The notes under the pieces: generated by a model | Told to the model about the DNA's origin: nothing | Database searches by the model: none | What the model saw: the letters and a program-made list of their open reading frames with translations, nothing else | Program-made: the position numbers and the translations under genes | In this document: positions 24,033 to 35,472 of the stretch, piece after piece | Position numbering within the stretch: the first letter of the stretch is position 1 | Layout of the letters: each line of letters begins with the position of its first letter | From: Photorhabdus thracensis | Lineage (GTDB): Bacteria > Pseudomonadota > Gammaproteobacteria > Enterobacterales > Enterobacteriaceae | Length of the DNA stretch: 64,000 nt | Direction: 5' to 3' | Assembly: GCF_001010285.1 (NCBI RefSeq) | Contig: NZ_CP011104.1 | Span: 434,001-498,000 of the forward strand

Positions 24033-24177
24033 TTCGACCTCCCGTAGTGTTTTAGAAGAATTTTTATAAGGGTTTACTTTATCTTAAACAAGCCAAATTG
24101 TCGCTGATTAGATATATAAGCAAAAGTATTTCAGTGCTATACAGGGGACAGATTGATTTACAGCAATACAGATAAAG

Positions 24178-24206
24178 AAAAAGCCCCGCTTTTTAGACGG
24201 GGCTTA
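24178..24206 (-). terminator. Terminator of the tRNA-Ser/tRNA-Arg operon
   Basis: The minus strand reads AAGCCCCGTCT, a short loop, AGCGGGGCTT and a T run right after the last tRNA-Arg. Confidence 0.85.
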
Positions 24207-24209
24207 ATA

Positions 24210-24286
24210 TGGTGCATCCAGGAGGATTCGAACCTCCGACCGCTCGGTTCGTAGCCGAGTACTCTATCCAGCTGAGCTATGGATGC
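24210..24286 (-). tRNA. tRNA-Arg (ACG), copy 3 in transcription order
   Basis: A 77-nt cloverleaf with CCA. The minus strand starts GCATCCATAGCTCAGCTGG and has CTACGAA as the anticodon loop. Third of three identical genes repeated every 163 bp. Confidence 0.97.
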
Positions 24287-24372
24287 GTGGTCAGTTTGTT
24301 ACTCTGGTAAAAGGCAGTAGCTGCTTTGATTACCTGAATCGTACCTTAGATGATTGCATCTCAAGGTTAATA

Positions 24373-24449
24373 TGGTGCATCCAGGAGGATTCGAACCTCC
24401 GACCGCTCGGTTCGTAGCCGAGTACTCTATCCAGCTGAGCTATGGATGC
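24373..24449 (-). tRNA. tRNA-Arg (ACG), copy 2
   Basis: Identical in sequence to the tRNA at 24210. In E. coli the same place (csrA-serV-argVYZQ-gshA side) carries four tRNA-Arg genes. Confidence 0.97.
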
Positions 24450-24535
24450 ATGGTCAGTTTGTTACTCTGGTAAAAGGCAGTAGTTGCTTTGATTACCTGA
24501 ATCGTACCTTAGATGATTGCATCTCAAGGTTAATA

Positions 24536-24612
24536 TGGTGCATCCAGGAGGATTCGAACCTCCGACCGCTCGGTTCGTAGCCGAGTACTCTATCCAGCTG
24601 AGCTATGGATGC
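24536..24612 (-). tRNA. tRNA-Arg (ACG), copy 1
   Basis: First tRNA-Arg after tRNA-Ser. The spacers between the three Arg genes are near-identical 86-bp stretches, which shows tandem duplication of a 163-bp unit. Confidence 0.97.
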
Positions 24613-24624
24613 ATGGTCTTAAAA

Positions 24625-24717
24625 TGGCGGTGAGAGAGGGATTCGAACCCTCGATGCAGCTTTTGACCGCATACTCCCTTAGCAGGGGAGCGCCTTCAGC
24701 CTCTCGGCCATCTCACC
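24625..24717 (-). tRNA. tRNA-Ser (GCT)
   Basis: A 93-nt class II tRNA with a long variable arm and CCA. The minus strand starts GGTGAGATGGCCGAGAGG and has CTGCTAA in the anticodon loop. It corresponds to serV and is the first gene of the tRNA operon. Confidence 0.97.
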
Positions 24718-24794
24718 GTACGCTTTCTTTCGAGCTATTTTTCGAACCGTGGCTCAGAACTTTTGTTTAAGCTCCTCGTCACTGCGTGGCGCAC

Positions 24795-24822
24795 ATATTA
24801 CTTTCCCAGACTTATAAGTCAA
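24795..24822 (-). promoter_or_regulatory. Promoter of the tRNA-Ser/tRNA-Arg operon
   Basis: On the minus strand TTGACT, 16 bp, TAATAT, followed by a GC-rich discriminator (GTGCGCC), about 78 nt upstream of tRNA-Ser. This is the build of stable-RNA promoters. Between it and csrA (about 290 bp) nothing else was recognised. Confidence 0.72.
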
Positions 24823-25108
24823 ACAATTTTTCTAAACCTGTGTTTGTTTGGATACTTCACGCACAAGATGAATGGTTTGACGACAAAAAGTGTATTTTGT
24901 CAGCAGTAAATTATCCTGCCTTCAATTGAAGTATATGCAAACCATCCTTTCCCACAATAGCATCATGGACCTTGCCTTTTCTTATGATAGAAAAACAAAA
25001 AAGATGGGAAGATAGGTAAGAATTCAAGAATAAAGGGAATAAACTACTAACAGAGATGAGATGCCTCAAAAATGGCGCCCGGTTCTGACATAGGACGCCA
25101 ACTTAGAG

Positions 25109-25294
25109 TCAATAAGTTGTTGGCTGAGATTTTTCGGCCTGAATCCGCTGATAAATTTCTTCACGGTGAACAGAAACTTCTTTAGGGGCATTTACACCAA
25201 TACGAACTTGGTTACCTTTAACCCCCAGTACTGTAACTGTTACCTCATCGCCTATCATGAGCGTTTCACCAACTCGACGAGTCAGAATAAGCAT
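25109..25294 (-). CDS. csrA: Carbon storage regulator CsrA
   Basis: RNA-binding dimer that blocks translation or stabilises mRNAs by binding GGA motifs; a global regulator of metabolism, motility and virulence. The 61 residues match E. coli. [40 protein letters not shown] with the RNA-contacting Leu4 and Arg44 regions is intact. It lies between alaS and the tRNA operon, as in E. coli. Confidence 0.98.
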
Positions 25295-25537
25295 TCTTTG
25301 CTCCTTGAAAATTTAAAAGAGTCGGGTCTTTAGGTTTCCCCGCTATTATCCATCCAAACACCGTGAAAACGTAAAACAATATTATATGCTTAAAGTATAA
25401 GCAATTTTGAGCGCATTTCCTACATATATAGTTTAGCCAAAATAAATAAATATGCGCTCAACCTTTTAACAATTTCACAACAAGATTTCAAGGCACCATA
25501 AAAACAACCATCATAGTGCCCTCTAAACTCAGGTAAT

Positions 25538-28171
25538 TCAGGTAAGCCGCGATGCTATCCACTCTTCCACGCTATCCAAAGCAGAAGGCAACGCTTGAAC
25601 ATCTGAACCACCTGCTTGGGCCATATCAGGGCGACCACCACCTTTACCACCGATTTGTTGAGCTACAGAAGAAATTAACTCACCTGCTTTTATTCTAGCA
25701 GTCAGATCCTTTGTGACACCAACAATTAGGCTGACTTTATCATCACTTATAGTAGAAAGCACAATAATTGCTGAACCCAGTTGATTTTTCAGATCATCAA
25801 CCATAGTTCTCAGCATTTTAGGCTCTGTATTACTTAACTGGCTAACCAGCAACTTCACACCGTTAACGTCTTTCGCTTTACTTGCCAAAGAAGAGCTTTC
25901 CTGTGTAGCCTGTTGATCTTTAAGCTGTTGAAGTTCTTTTTCCAGTGCTTTGGTTTTATCCAGTGTTACCCGTACTTTTTCACTCAGGTTATTGATATCA
26001 CTTTTCACCAATTGAGCAATATCCTGAAGCAAATTAGCTTGTTGGTGCACAGATTCCAACGCTTTTTTACCTGTAATTGCTTCAATCCTACGGATACCCG
26101 CAGCCGTTCCAGATTCAGCAGTAATACGGAATAAACCAATATCACCAGTACGGCTTGCGTGAGTCCCGCCACATAATTCAGTGGAAAAATTCCCCATTGA
26201 TAGTACACGAACTTGCTCTTCGTATTTTTCACCAAACAGTGCCATAGCGCCTTTGGTTTTTGCTGCTTCCAGATCCATCAATTCAGTCACGATCGGTGAA
26301 TTCTTACGAACTTCAGCATTAACCAAATCCTCAACCTGACGGATCTGCTCCGGTTTCATTGCTTCAAAATGAGAAAAATCAAAGCGGAGATATTTATCGT
26401 TAACCAAGGAGCCTTTCTGAGATACATGTTCGCCCAAAATCTGACGTAATGCAGCATGTAACAGATGGGTCGCTGAATGATTCAAACGGATTGCATCACG
26501 ACGTTCTATATCAATAACAGCATTGACCTTATGGTTTACACTTAAGCTACCCTTTGCAAGCTTACCAATGTGACCGATAGCCTGACTGTATTTTTGTGTA
26601 TCAGTAACATCAAAAGCACAATCGTTATTGCTCAGAATACCCCGGTCACCAACTTGCCCACCGGACTCAGCGTAAAACGTGGTCTTATCCAGTATAATAA
26701 TCGCTTCTTCACCCGCTTGAATTTGATTGACTGATTCGCCATTACGGAAGATAGCTGTAACTGCTGCCTGCTGTTCGTTATGATCGTAACCAGAGAAATC
26801 ACTGCGTTCATCAACTTTGATCAATTCATTATAATCAGTACCGAAACCACTTGATTCACGAGCCCGACGACGCTGACTTTCCATTGCAACGGCAAAACCG
26901 TCTTCATCAACCTTAATATTGCGCTCACGGCAAACATCAGCGGTTAAATCCACAGGAAAACCATAAGTATCGTACAGACGGAAGGCGGTTTCACCATCTA
27001 GAATATCACCGGACAGTCTTGATAATTCATCGTCCAGCAATTGAAGACCGCGTTCCAGAGTACGGGCAAATTGCTCTTCCTCTGTTCTCAAGACCTGCTC
27101 AACAACGGTTTGCTGACGCTTAAGTTCTTCTCCCGCAGCGCCCATCACTTCTATTAATGGAGCAACCAATTTATAGAAGAAGGTATCTTTAGCACCCAAC
27201 ATGTTACCGTGACGAATAGCCCGGCGGATAATACGGCGCAGAACATAACCACGGTTTTCATTGGAAGGAATAACGCCATCACAAATCAGGAACGCACATG
27301 AACGAATGTGGTCGGCAATAACCCGCAGAGATTTATTACTCAGATCGTCTGTAGCACCAGTGACACCAGCCACCGCAGCAATCAGATCACGGAACAGATC
27401 AATCTCATAGTTGGCATTAACATGCTGCAATACAGCAGCGATACGTTCCAGCCCCATACCGGTATCTACGGATGGTTTTGGCAGCGGCTCCATCGTGCCA
27501 TCAGCATGACGATTGAACTGCATAAAGACGATGTTCCAGATTTCAATATATCTATCACCATCTTCCTCTGGACTTCCTGGCGGGCCACCCCAGATATGAT
27601 CACCGTGATCATAAAAAATTTCAGTACAAGGGCCGCAAGGACCGGTATCACCCATCTGCCAGAAGTTATCTGATGCATAAGGAGCACCTTTATTATCACC
27701 AATGCGGATAATTCTTTCTGCTGGTATTCCAACTTCATTTTGCCAGATATCATAGGCTTCATTATCAGTCTGATAGACAGTCACCCATAATTTTTCTTTA
27801 GGCAAATTGAACCAATCCTTGCCTGTCAGAAGTTCCCAAGCATAGCTAATAGCATCATGCTTGAAATAGTCACCAAAACTAAAATTACCCAGCATTTCAA
27901 AGAAAGTATGATGACGTGCGGTGTAACCGACGTTTTCTAAATCATTATGTTTACCACCGGCACGAACACAGCGCTGAGCAGTTGTTGCTCGGGAATAAGA
28001 TCTTTTGTCCTGCCCAAGAAATACATCCTTAAACTGGTTCATCCCTGCGTTGGTAAACAACAGTGTTGGGTCATTATTTGGCACCAAAGAACTGCTTGGT
28101 ACTACCTGATGCCCTTTAGTATGAAAAAAGTCGAGAAACGCTTGACGGATCTCAGCGGTGCTTTTGCTCAT
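25538..28171 (-). CDS. alaS: Alanine--tRNA ligase
   Basis: Class II synthetase charging tRNA-Ala. The 877 residues match the E. coli length. It shows an aminoacylation domain (about 1-460, starting [31 protein letters not shown]), an editing domain with zinc ligands HSATHLLH (near 565) and [15 protein letters not shown] (near 665), a helical linker, and a Gly-rich C-terminal domain ([15 protein letters not shown]). Upstream of csrA on the same strand. Confidence 0.98.
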   Translation of the reverse strand: MSKSTAEIRQAFLDFFHTKGHQVVPSSSLVPNNDPTLLFTNAGMNQFKDVFLGQDKRSYSRATTAQRCVRAGGKHNDLENVGYTARHHTFFEMLGNFSFGDYFKHDAISYAWELLTGKDWFNLPKEKLWVTVYQTDNEAYDIWQNEVGIPAERIIRIGDNKGAPYASDNFWQMGDTGPCGPCTEIFYDHGDHIWGGPPGSPEEDGDRYIEIWNIVFMQFNRHADGTMEPLPKPSVDTGMGLERIAAVLQHVNANYEIDLFRDLIAAVAGVTGATDDLSNKSLRVIADHIRSCAFLICDGVIPSNENRGYVLRRIIRRAIRHGNMLGAKDTFFYKLVAPLIEVMGAAGEELKRQQTVVEQVLRTEEEQFARTLERGLQLLDDELSRLSGDILDGETAFRLYDTYGFPVDLTADVCRERNIKVDEDGFAVAMESQRRRARESSGFGTDYNELIKVDERSDFSGYDHNEQQAAVTAIFRNGESVNQIQAGEEAIIILDKTTFYAESGGQVGDRGILSNNDCAFDVTDTQKYSQAIGHIGKLAKGSLSVNHKVNAVIDIERRDAIRLNHSATHLLHAALRQILGEHVSQKGSLVNDKYLRFDFSHFEAMKPEQIRQVEDLVNAEVRKNSPIVTELMDLEAAKTKGAMALFGEKYEEQVRVLSMGNFSTELCGGTHASRTGDIGLFRITAESGTAAGIRRIEAITGKKALESVHQQANLLQDIAQLVKSDINNLSEKVRVTLDKTKALEKELQQLKDQQATQESSSLASKAKDVNGVKLLVSQLSNTEPKMLRTMVDDLKNQLGSAIIVLSTISDDKVSLIVGVTKDLTARIKAGELISSVAQQIGGKGGGRPDMAQAGGSDVQALPSALDSVEEWIASRLT

Positions 28172-28488
28172 AATTGTCCCGAAATCAAGCTGGAAAAAAC
28201 AGATTTATGAATTGGTTAGGTGGAATATTTCATCACCCATTTTCAACTCACGAATAAACAAAGTGGGGATAAGATAAAATTTCTTCCATTAGAAGTAAAA
28301 TCCCAGATACATCCATTCGCTGGCAGCATTGTAAATCGTCTGGCTATTTTCTGAAAGCATGATCGCATAATATGGATAATACTTGCTTTCTGAGAGAAGA
28401 AACCGCGTCATTATTAACGCGGTTATAAGTTTGATGGCAAAACTTTTACAGCTTTAATACCAGAATACAGGCTATCAATATAATCAGA
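28172..28488. other. alaS-recA intergenic region without recX
   Basis: In E. coli recX lies here. In these 317 bp no frame resembles RecX. Only the recA terminator near 28401 and an AT-rich stretch that probably holds the alaS promoter are visible. Confidence 0.7.
28401..28424 (-). terminator. recA terminator
   Basis: The minus strand reads AACCGCGT, an eight-base loop, ACGCGGTT, then TCTTCTC, about 65 nt after the recA stop. Confidence 0.7.
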
Positions 28489-29556
28489 TTAGAATTCTTC
28501 GTTATTCAACTCTTCTTTTTCGTTGTCTTCATAATCAGAAGCAGCACTGCTGAATTCTCCAGCATTATGCAGCAGCATTTCGCGTAATTTTTTATCCAAC
28601 TCAGTAGCAATTTCAAGATGTTCTTTCAGGTAGATAGTCGCATTCGCTTTGCCCTGACCAATTTTATCGCCATTGTAGCTGTACCACGCACCTGCTTTTT
28701 CTATCAGTTTATGTTTCACACCCAAGTCGATCAATTCACCATAAGTGTTGATGCCTTCACCGTACATAATCTGGAATTCGGCTTGCTTAAATGGCGCTGC
28801 CACTTTGTTTTTGACAACCTTAACACGGGTTTCGCTACCAACGACCTCTTCGCCATTTTTCACAGAACCAATGCGGCGAATATCCAGACGTACAGAAGCA
28901 TAGAATTTCAGCGCATTACCACCGGTTGTGGTTTCGGGGTTACCGAACATAACACCAATTTTCATCCGGATCTGGTTGATAAAGATCAGAAGAGTATTGG
29001 AACTTTTCAGGTTACCCGCCAGTTTGCGCATTGCCTGACTCATCATACGAGCAGCTAACCCCATATGAGAATCACCAATTTCTCCTTCGATTTCAGCTTT
29101 TGGTGTTAAAGCCGCAACGGAGTCGACAATAATGACATCAACCGCGCCGGAACGTGTCAACGCATCACAAATCTCAAGAGCCTGTTCTCCGGTGTCTGGC
29201 TGAGAACACAACAGGTTATCAATATCAACACCCAGTTTCTTCGCATAGACAGGATCAAGGGCATGTTCAGCATCAATAAACGCACAGGTTTTACCTTCGC
29301 GTTGTGCTGCGGCAATAACCTGTAATGTCAGCGTTGTCTTACCAGAAGATTCCGGGCCATAGATTTCGACAATGCGCCCCATCGGCAAGCCACCAGCACC
29401 TAATGCAATATCCAGTGACAGTGAGCCAGTGGAGATAGTTTCAACGTCCATTGAACGGTCTTCGCCCAGACGCATGATGGAACCTTTACCAAACTGTTTT
29501 TCAATTTGGCCCAGTGCCGCTGCCAGTGCTTTTTGTTTATTTTCATCAATAGCCAT
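28489..29556 (-). CDS. recA: Recombinase RecA
   Basis: Strand-exchange ATPase and LexA coprotease that activates the SOS response. The 355 residues are close to E. coli (353). Walker A GPESSGKT is at 67-74, Walker [11 protein letters not shown] near 141-150, L1 loop [12 protein letters not shown] and L2 loop [17 protein letters not shown] are present, with an acidic C-terminal tail ([15 protein letters not shown]). Preceded by a LexA-controlled promoter; pncC lies upstream. Confidence 0.99.
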   Translation of the reverse strand: MAIDENKQKALAAALGQIEKQFGKGSIMRLGEDRSMDVETISTGSLSLDIALGAGGLPMGRIVEIYGPESSGKTTLTLQVIAAAQREGKTCAFIDAEHALDPVYAKKLGVDIDNLLCSQPDTGEQALEICDALTRSGAVDVIIVDSVAALTPKAEIEGEIGDSHMGLAARMMSQAMRKLAGNLKSSNTLLIFINQIRMKIGVMFGNPETTTGGNALKFYASVRLDIRRIGSVKNGEEVVGSETRVKVVKNKVAAPFKQAEFQIMYGEGINTYGELIDLGVKHKLIEKAGAWYSYNGDKIGQGKANATIYLKEHLEIATELDKKLREMLLHNAGEFSSAASDYEDNEKEELNNEEF

Positions 29557-29632
29557 TTTTACTCCCTCGTAAGCAATGAAAGGATTACCTCACTGCCGAT
29601 GAATAATTTTTAATACCAAAATGTTACCTGCA

Positions 29633-29660
29633 AGTATACTGTATAATCATACAGTATCAA
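29633..29660 (-). promoter_or_regulatory. recA promoter with overlapping LexA box
   Basis: The minus strand has TTGATA and TATACT 16 bp apart. The spacer is exactly the SOS box CTGT-N8-ACAG (29639-29654, flanked by TA/TA). The same overlap is found in E. coli recA, so LexA binding occludes the promoter. Confidence 0.93.
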
Positions 29661-29661
29661 G

Positions 29662-30165
29662 CTAATTTTTTATAATCTCTGATAACAATGTTTTCAGAGA
29701 ATAAATTGCGGATTGAAGGCGTACTTCATTTCGATCACCGTTAAAACAACAATGACGGGATACAACTTCTATCCCATTTACTGTTCGGTATGCAAACCCA
29801 AACCACACTGTGCCAACAGGCTTTTCTTCGCTTCCACCATCAGGCCCGGCAATACCACTGACAGAAACCGCCAGATCCGCGTGCGCTGCTTCCAACGCTC
29901 CTGCCGCCATCTCTCTCACCACCGGTTCACTGACAGCGCCATATTGCTGTAAAGTGGTTTCTGATACACCAAGCATCTGATGTTTGGCTTTATTACTGTA
30001 TGTCACAAAACTCCGGTCAAAGTAAGCAGAGCTACCGGCAATATCTGAAATTGCTTTTGCCAGCCAGCCACCTGTGCAAGATTCAGCACAGGTCACCCAC
30101 AATTTTTGCTGTTGCAGTTTCATTCCCAGTTCAATACTAAGCTGAGTCAGAATTTTTTCATCCAT
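29662..30165 (-). CDS. pncC: Nicotinamide-nucleotide amidase PncC
   Basis: Deamidates NMN to nicotinate mononucleotide in NAD salvage; the stand-alone C-terminal CinA domain (old name YgaD). ATG at 30165 chosen, seven bases after AAGG; an in-frame GTG at 30171 is less well placed. 167 residues, E. coli 165. The signatures TCAESCTGGWLAKAISDIAGSSAYF (about 25-50), TYSNKAKHQMLGV and VSVSGIAGPDGGSEEKPVGTVWF (about 100-125) are intact. Next to recA as in E. coli. Confidence 0.95.
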   Translation of the reverse strand: MDEKILTQLSIELGMKLQQQKLWVTCAESCTGGWLAKAISDIAGSSAYFDRSFVTYSNKAKHQMLGVSETTLQQYGAVSEPVVREMAAGALEAAHADLAVSVSGIAGPDGGSEEKPVGTVWFGFAYRTVNGIEVVSRHCCFNGDRNEVRLQSAIYSLKTLLSEIIKN

Positions 30166-30190
30166 AAACACACCTTTATCCGGTAAAAGA

Positions 30191-31390
30191 TCAATTTTTC
30201 TGAAGCTGGTTCCAAATCCACAAACCGGTGATTGTCAAAGTAAACAGCACACCAAAACCTATCCCTGCTATGACAACCGGAACACCTATTTTAATGACCA
30301 GTGAATATAAGCCAAGCATCAGTAACATGGCAGTATTCTCACCCAAATTCTGTACTGCGATTGCATTACCGGCCCCAACTGTTTGCCTGCCGCTTTCCTG
30401 CAATAACGCATTCAGCGGAACAATAAACAAGCCGCCAAAAATGCCAAGAATAATGAGTATAACGTGAGAAGCCCAGAGACTCTGCTGAACAGCAAAAACC
30501 ACCACCATCACACCAATTAAAATACCGGCAGGCATACAACGGCGGACGGTTTTCAATGTGATAAAACGGGCAGCAACCCCTGCGCCGATAATAATCCCGA
30601 TAGCAACCATCACATTAAGTACTGTCGGCGTGCTGTTATCAACAATTCCCAAAACAACAGGCACCCATAAAACCAACAGAAATCTCAGTGTGATCCCCGC
30701 GCCCCAGAACAGACTGGTTCCAACCAAAGAAAATCGTGCTTCTTTGTTATGCCAAAGAATACAACAGGCTGAAGTAAAATCTGTCAGCATCTTTTTCAGG
30801 CTCCAGCCCTTACCCTGGCAAGCTGGCGATAATTGCGGGATAAAGAAATTAACAATGACAGCAATGCCATATACCAGCGCACAAGTAAATAATGCAGCGG
30901 TCAGACTCCAATCAGACAAAAGACCACCCGCCACAGAACCTGTGAGAATAGCAGCTATAGTTGAAGCCTCCAGTAAACCATTAGCTTTCACTAAGCGATC
31001 GCCATCTGTCAATTCAACCAAGATTCCGTATTTGGCCGGTGAATATGCTGCTGCCCCAATCCCAACCAAAGCATAGCCAAAAAAGGGATTATAACCCAGG
31101 CAAATACTCAGCGCGCCTAATAGCTTGAAGCTATTGGCAAACAGCATCACACGACCTTTTGGAAAACGATCTGCTATTCGCCCGACAAAAGGTGCCAACA
31201 AGATATACGCAAGGACAAACACTATCTGCAATATCGGCTGACTCCAGTCAGGATAAAACTGGGCTTTCAACTGTGCCAAAATCGCAAACAATAGAGCATT
31301 ATCCGCAAAAGCCGAAAAAAACTGTGATACCAATACGGCTTTCATGCCACGGGTTAATAGCGGTTGATCAACAACAGAAGATACATTCAC
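30191..31390 (-). CDS. lplT: Lysophospholipid transporter LplT
   Basis: Major-facilitator flippase that moves lysophosphatidylethanolamine to the inner leaflet for re-acylation by Aas. At 399 aa (E. coli 397) it has about twelve membrane segments, and [40 protein letters not shown] matches E. coli. The start is GTG at 31390. The upstream aas has lost its 3' end, and its remnant codons run to within a few bases of this start. Lysophospholipid import may still work with the intact acyltransferase half of Aas. Confidence 0.94.
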   Translation of the reverse strand: MNVSSVVDQPLLTRGMKAVLVSQFFSAFADNALLFAILAQLKAQFYPDWSQPILQIVFVLAYILLAPFVGRIADRFPKGRVMLFANSFKLLGALSICLGYNPFFGYALVGIGAAAYSPAKYGILVELTDGDRLVKANGLLEASTIAAILTGSVAGGLLSDWSLTAALFTCALVYGIAVIVNFFIPQLSPACQGKGWSLKKMLTDFTSACCILWHNKEARFSLVGTSLFWGAGITLRFLLVLWVPVVLGIVDNSTPTVLNVMVAIGIIIGAGVAARFITLKTVRRCMPAGILIGVMVVVFAVQQSLWASHVILIILGIFGGLFIVPLNALLQESGRQTVGAGNAIAVQNLGENTAMLLMLGLYSLVIKIGVPVVIAGIGFGVLFTLTITGLWIWNQLQKN

Positions 31391-31509
31391 AATTATTATT
31401 CCTGAGCTGTCTGAAGCATTAATGAGTATTCAAGTTCCGAATCAGTAGTGAACAGCACCAATATTTTTCCTTGCTATGGTCACCCTTAACTGTAGCAACA
31501 TGTATGGCA

Positions 31510-33423
31510 TCAGGAGAGACTTGCAATGCAAGTTTCTTCACTGTCCAGTGGCACCATTTCGTCTGACAATTCAGCAAAACGTTTCACCCGATCAAGAATA
31601 GTGCAGAATCCTTGTTCATCAATTGAAACAATATCTCCAGTATCGAACCAGCCACACTGAACATTCCCATGCTCATCTTCTGCCGATGGACATTCCAAAT
31701 GATTTGGATCGTCCCCCCTCAGATACCCTTTCATAACATTCGGGCCACGCAGTTGCAAACGTCCCCCTTCCCTAATACCTGCCACCGGAATCAAACGGAA
31801 CTCCATTGCCGGTAAAATTCGCCCAACAGTCCCGGCTTTAGCCATCATTGGCACATTCAATGCAACGACAGGCGCACATTCCGTCATTCCATACCCTTCC
31901 AGAATGCGGATCCCGAATTTATCTTGCCAAACACGTTTAGTGTTCTCAGCGAGCTTTTCAACACCCGCCATTACACAGCGAAGACGTGCGAAATCATAGG
32001 GATGGGCAAAACAGGCATAATTCTCCAGGAAAGTAGATGTGCCCAATAATACGGTGCAGTTACGTTCATATACCAATTCCGGCACCACCCGATAGTGCAG
32101 TGGATTTGGGTAAAGGAATACCTGGCTACCCGTCAACAACGGGGTAAATAGGCCAACAGTCAGTCCAAATGCATGAAACAGTGGTACAGAAGACATAAAA
32201 CGGTCAAGTGGATTGAAATCAGTAATGGTTTTTATCTGTTCCACATTTGCCAACAAACTAGAGTGACTATGAACCACACCTTTTGGCACACCGCCTGAAC
32301 CGGACGTAAACAACACCAATGCATCATCATCCGGTTTTAGCGCCACCATCGCTTGTTTCGGGAAAAAGAGATGCCACAAGATCCATAATTTATCCAGAAA
32401 AGTCACTGTACCTTTTAAATCCTCAAGATAAACCCAATTAACCTCAGTAACCTGTTCAGATAAATGCGTTAACTGTTCCTTTTCCAGAAACTGCCGGGAA
32501 GTCACAATCGTTTTGATACTGGCGATTGTTATGGCATTTTTCAGCCCGTAGCTGTCTGCGGTATAGTTTAACAGGGCGGGAATTCTGCCTCTCAAAGATG
32601 CGCCAAATATAGCCGCTGCCATAATAGTGGTATTTGGTAAAAGAAAACCAATCCGTTCATTCCGACAGGTAAAACGTTGCAAAATACGGCTAATACCCAG
32701 CGTTTTTTTAAGCAAACTGTTATAGCTATCTTCCTTAAAAGAAGCATCTTCAATACAGGGCTTAAAGCGGCCAAATCGCTTTTGTGCAACCAGTAAAGAT
32801 TCAAATATTGTTTCTTGCGGACGAGTCGCCATTCGTGCACTCATCATGATTTCATGCAAGCGTTCTCCCGCCAAACGGCGTCTCTGGTCCGCGTTAGGTG
32901 CATCCGGCATTGGCAATTGTGTGGCAGGCAGAATTTTTATTGTCACCTTCGGAAAAAGATGAAGCTTGAAGATACCTTTTAATCGGCTGAATATCGTTTG
33001 TTCCAACCCCTCAATGCGGACAGGCACCACCATTGCTCCCGATACAGCGGCAATAAAAGCTGCCCCATCGTAGATTTTCATTAAAGAACCCGTAACCGTA
33101 ATTCGTCCCTCAGGGAAGACAACTATCGGTCTTCCTTTACCTATTTCTTTGACCAACCCCCTGACCGCCATTGGATTTATTGGATCCAAAGGCACTATTT
33201 CAACATAGCGCCTTACCCATTTCATAAAACCCCGGTTTGCAATGTCGGAGTAAACAGCAAATACCGGCTTAACAGGTAAGAAAAGTGTTAACAAAACACC
33301 GTCAAGAAAAGAGACATGATTAGGTGTGATAAGGCATTTTGGGTAGGTAAATTGTTTAATATCTCCTTCTATCGTTAAACGGAACATCAAACGAAAAACA
33401 AGTTTTAGAAAAAAAAACAACAT
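31510..33423 (-). CDS. aas: Aas, 2-acyl-GPE acyltransferase / acyl-ACP synthetase, broken at the C terminus
   Basis: Re-acylates lysophosphatidylethanolamine. It has 637 residues against 719 in E. coli. The N-terminal PlsC-type acyltransferase (1-190) keeps its HX4D motif (NHVSFLD) and FPEGRI. The AMP-binding domain (about 230-637) keeps the [12 protein letters not shown] loop and GYGMTECAP. After [15 protein letters not shown] the frame ends early (TGA at 31510). Further sense appears in the next two frames: [18 protein letters not shown], then [23 protein letters not shown], stopping at 31396. Two frameshifts and a deletion thus removed the C-terminal subdomain with its catalytic Lys, so the synthetase activity is probably lost. 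Confidence 0.85.
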   Translation of the reverse strand: MLFFFLKLVFRLMFRLTIEGDIKQFTYPKCLITPNHVSFLDGVLLTLFLPVKPVFAVYSDIANRGFMKWVRRYVEIVPLDPINPMAVRGLVKEIGKGRPIVVFPEGRITVTGSLMKIYDGAAFIAAVSGAMVVPVRIEGLEQTIFSRLKGIFKLHLFPKVTIKILPATQLPMPDAPNADQRRRLAGERLHEIMMSARMATRPQETIFESLLVAQKRFGRFKPCIEDASFKEDSYNSLLKKTLGISRILQRFTCRNERIGFLLPNTTIMAAAIFGASLRGRIPALLNYTADSYGLKNAITIASIKTIVTSRQFLEKEQLTHLSEQVTEVNWVYLEDLKGTVTFLDKLWILWHLFFPKQAMVALKPDDDALVLFTSGSGGVPKGVVHSHSSLLANVEQIKTITDFNPLDRFMSSVPLFHAFGLTVGLFTPLLTGSQVFLYPNPLHYRVVPELVYERNCTVLLGTSTFLENYACFAHPYDFARLRCVMAGVEKLAENTKRVWQDKFGIRILEGYGMTECAPVVALNVPMMAKAGTVGRILPAMEFRLIPVAGIREGGRLQLRGPNVMKGYLRGDDPNHLECPSAEDEHGNVQCGWFDTGDIVSIDEQGFCTILDRVKRFAELSDEMVPLDSEETCIASLS

Positions 33424-33511
33424 ATTCGTATCTCAACCCATTTGAAAAATAAATAGAAGATATTATTTATCATCTGATACTATAATATTCTTATTTTTAA
33501 ATAAAAAAGTG

Positions 33512-34036
33512 TCAGGATATTCTTCTGGGAAGAATAATTTCTTTCACACAAGCTATAATTCTTTCCGGTGAAAGTTGCGCATTAATAATATGATCTGCAC
33601 ACTCACAATAGAGATTCTCCCTTGCAGTGAGGACTTCTTCCATTTCTTCAACAATAGATTTTCCAGTTAAACTGGGGCGTTGAGTACTTTCCGGCTGCTG
33701 CATTAATCGTTCAGCCAATATGTCAGCGGAAGCCTGAAGATAAATCACCGTACCATTTTGTCGCATATATTGGCGATTTTCAGCAGAAAGAATAATCCCA
33801 CCACCGGTGGAAATAACCCGATTACTTTGACTAACTTGTTGTAAAGCCTTAGTTTCCAATTGCCGAAATTGTTGCCACCCTTGCTGGTTAACAATATCCG
33901 CAATGGTCATATTACTGATTTGTTGGATATGATGATCGGTGTCAATAAATGTGTACGATAACTCATTGGCTAATCGCTTTCCAACCGTCGTTTTTCCTGC
34001 CCCACGCGCACCTACAATAAACAATATTGGGTTCAT
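33512..34036 (-). CDS. aroL: Shikimate kinase II
   Basis: Phosphorylates shikimate at O3 in the common aromatic pathway. The 174 residues equal E. coli AroL, to which it is closer than to AroK. It has Walker A GARGAGKTTVGKRLA (8-22), DTDHHIQ (Mg and shikimate Asp), STGGGIIL (79-86) and the LID Arg in RPSLTGK. A TyrR box was looked for upstream, but only half-sites were seen. Confidence 0.92.
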   Translation of the reverse strand: MNPILFIVGARGAGKTTVGKRLANELSYTFIDTDHHIQQISNMTIADIVNQQGWQQFRQLETKALQQVSQSNRVISTGGGIILSAENRQYMRQNGTVIYLQASADILAERLMQQPESTQRPSLTGKSIVEEMEEVLTARENLYCECADHIINAQLSPERIIACVKEIILPRRIS

Positions 34037-34143
34037 TGTCTGATATCCTTGGTAAATTTCATCGTTAAAAATATATTAACAGCTATAGTAACCAGAACTT
34101 TACATCAACGTAAAATCAAAAGTGAATCTATATGGAAAAAGCT

Positions 34144-34198
34144 ACCCCAAAACATGATCCTACCGATATATCAATTAATCAGACACACTTTTGGGGTA
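34144..34198. repeat. Inverted repeat at the proA 3' end
   Basis: TACCCCAAAA and TTTTGGGGTA flank about 34 bases between aroL and proA. The loop is long and no T run follows, so a terminator role is uncertain. No gene was recognised in 34037-34209. Confidence 0.4.
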
Positions 34199-34209
34199 AC
34201 AAAAACAGA

Positions 34210-35463
34210 TTACTTACGGATTAAATTATCGCCATAACCAACCCACTTATACGTAGTCAGCGCATCTAATCCCATTGGACCACGGGAATGCAGTTTCTGA
34301 GTACTGACGGCAACCTCCGCCCCCAAACCAAACTGTCCACCATCAGTAAAGCGAGTGCTGGCGTTCACATAAACCGCCGCAGAATCTACCTGACGAACAA
34401 AATAGTCGGCATTGTGCAAAGATTGAGTCAGAATCGCATCAGAATGGGATGTGCCGTATGTACGGATATGGTTAATTGCCCGATCAATATCACTGACAAT
34501 TTCCACATTCATATCCAAAGATAACCACTCATCACTGTAATCTGCTTCTGCCACATCCACGACTTTTGCAGGGCCTTCCCGCAAAAATTCCATTGCTGAT
34601 TTACTCGCGTGAAGGGTAACACCTTGTCCTGCCATATTCCTGCTCAGTACAGGCAAAAAATCTGCCGCGATCCTATGATGTACCAACAACGTTTCCAAAG
34701 CATTACAGGCGCTTGGTCGTTGAACCTTAGCGTTAGTGATGACAGTCAATGCCTTATCGAAATCAGCACTTTCATCGACAAAAGTGTGGCAGACACCGAT
34801 ACCACCGGTAATAACCGGAATAGTTGACTGCTCACGGCACAGCTTATGCAACCCAGCGCCACCGCGTGGAATCAGCATATCCACATAACGGTCCATTTTC
34901 AGTAGCTGAGTAACTAATTCACGATCCGGTTTATCTATCGCCTGCACTGCTGCGGCAGGTAACCCACTCTGCTCAAGTGCCTGCTGAATGACTTTCACTG
35001 TTGCCTGATTAGTGTTATGAGTTTCTTTACCACCACGCAAAATAACGGCATTACCTGTTTTCAAACACAGAGATGCAACATCAATAGTGACATTAGGACG
35101 GGCTTCATAAATCACACCAATCACACCAAGCGGTACACGGCGACGTTCTAACTTCAAACCACTATCAAGCAAGCTACCATCAATAACTTGCCCTACCGGG
35201 TCAGATAAACGACACACCTGGCGAACATCGTTAGCTATCGCTGCCAAACGTTCCTGTGTCAGTAACAGACGATCCAGCAACGCTTCACTCATTCCCTGTT
35301 CACGAGCCTGAGCCATATCAAGCTGATTAGCTTCGAGAATGATTGTACTTTTCTGCTCCAGCAAATCTGCAATGTGGATTAATACCTGATTTTTCTGTTT
35401 CGTACTTAGCTGTGCCAGTTGCCATGAGGCTTCTCTGGCAGCCTTTCCCATTTGCTCTAACAT
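34210..35463 (-). CDS. proA: Gamma-glutamyl phosphate reductase
   Basis: Second step of proline synthesis, NADPH-dependent reduction to glutamate semialdehyde. The 417 residues match E. coli. An aldehyde-dehydrogenase-like fold shows [29 protein letters not shown] and the catalytic Cys in [16 protein letters not shown] (about 250-265). It follows proB by 9 nt; the two enzymes form a channelling complex. Confidence 0.98.
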   Translation of the reverse strand: MLEQMGKAAREASWQLAQLSTKQKNQVLIHIADLLEQKSTIILEANQLDMAQAREQGMSEALLDRLLLTQERLAAIANDVRQVCRLSDPVGQVIDGSLLDSGLKLERRRVPLGVIGVIYEARPNVTIDVASLCLKTGNAVILRGGKETHNTNQATVKVIQQALEQSGLPAAAVQAIDKPDRELVTQLLKMDRYVDMLIPRGGAGLHKLCREQSTIPVITGGIGVCHTFVDESADFDKALTVITNAKVQRPSACNALETLLVHHRIAADFLPVLSRNMAGQGVTLHASKSAMEFLREGPAKVVDVAEADYSDEWLSLDMNVEIVSDIDRAINHIRTYGTSHSDAILTQSLHNADYFVRQVDSAAVYVNASTRFTDGGQFGLGAEVAVSTQKLHSRGPMGLDALTTYKWVGYGDNLIRK

Positions 35464-35472
35464 TATGAACCC

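Noticed and set aside
34060..34110. TyrR box upstream of aroL
   Set aside because: Only half-sites (TTTACA, GTAAAA) with wrong spacing were seen.
34049..34237. 62-codon frame between aroL and proA
   Set aside because: It overlaps the proA 3' end, lacks a ribosome site and has no recognisable features.
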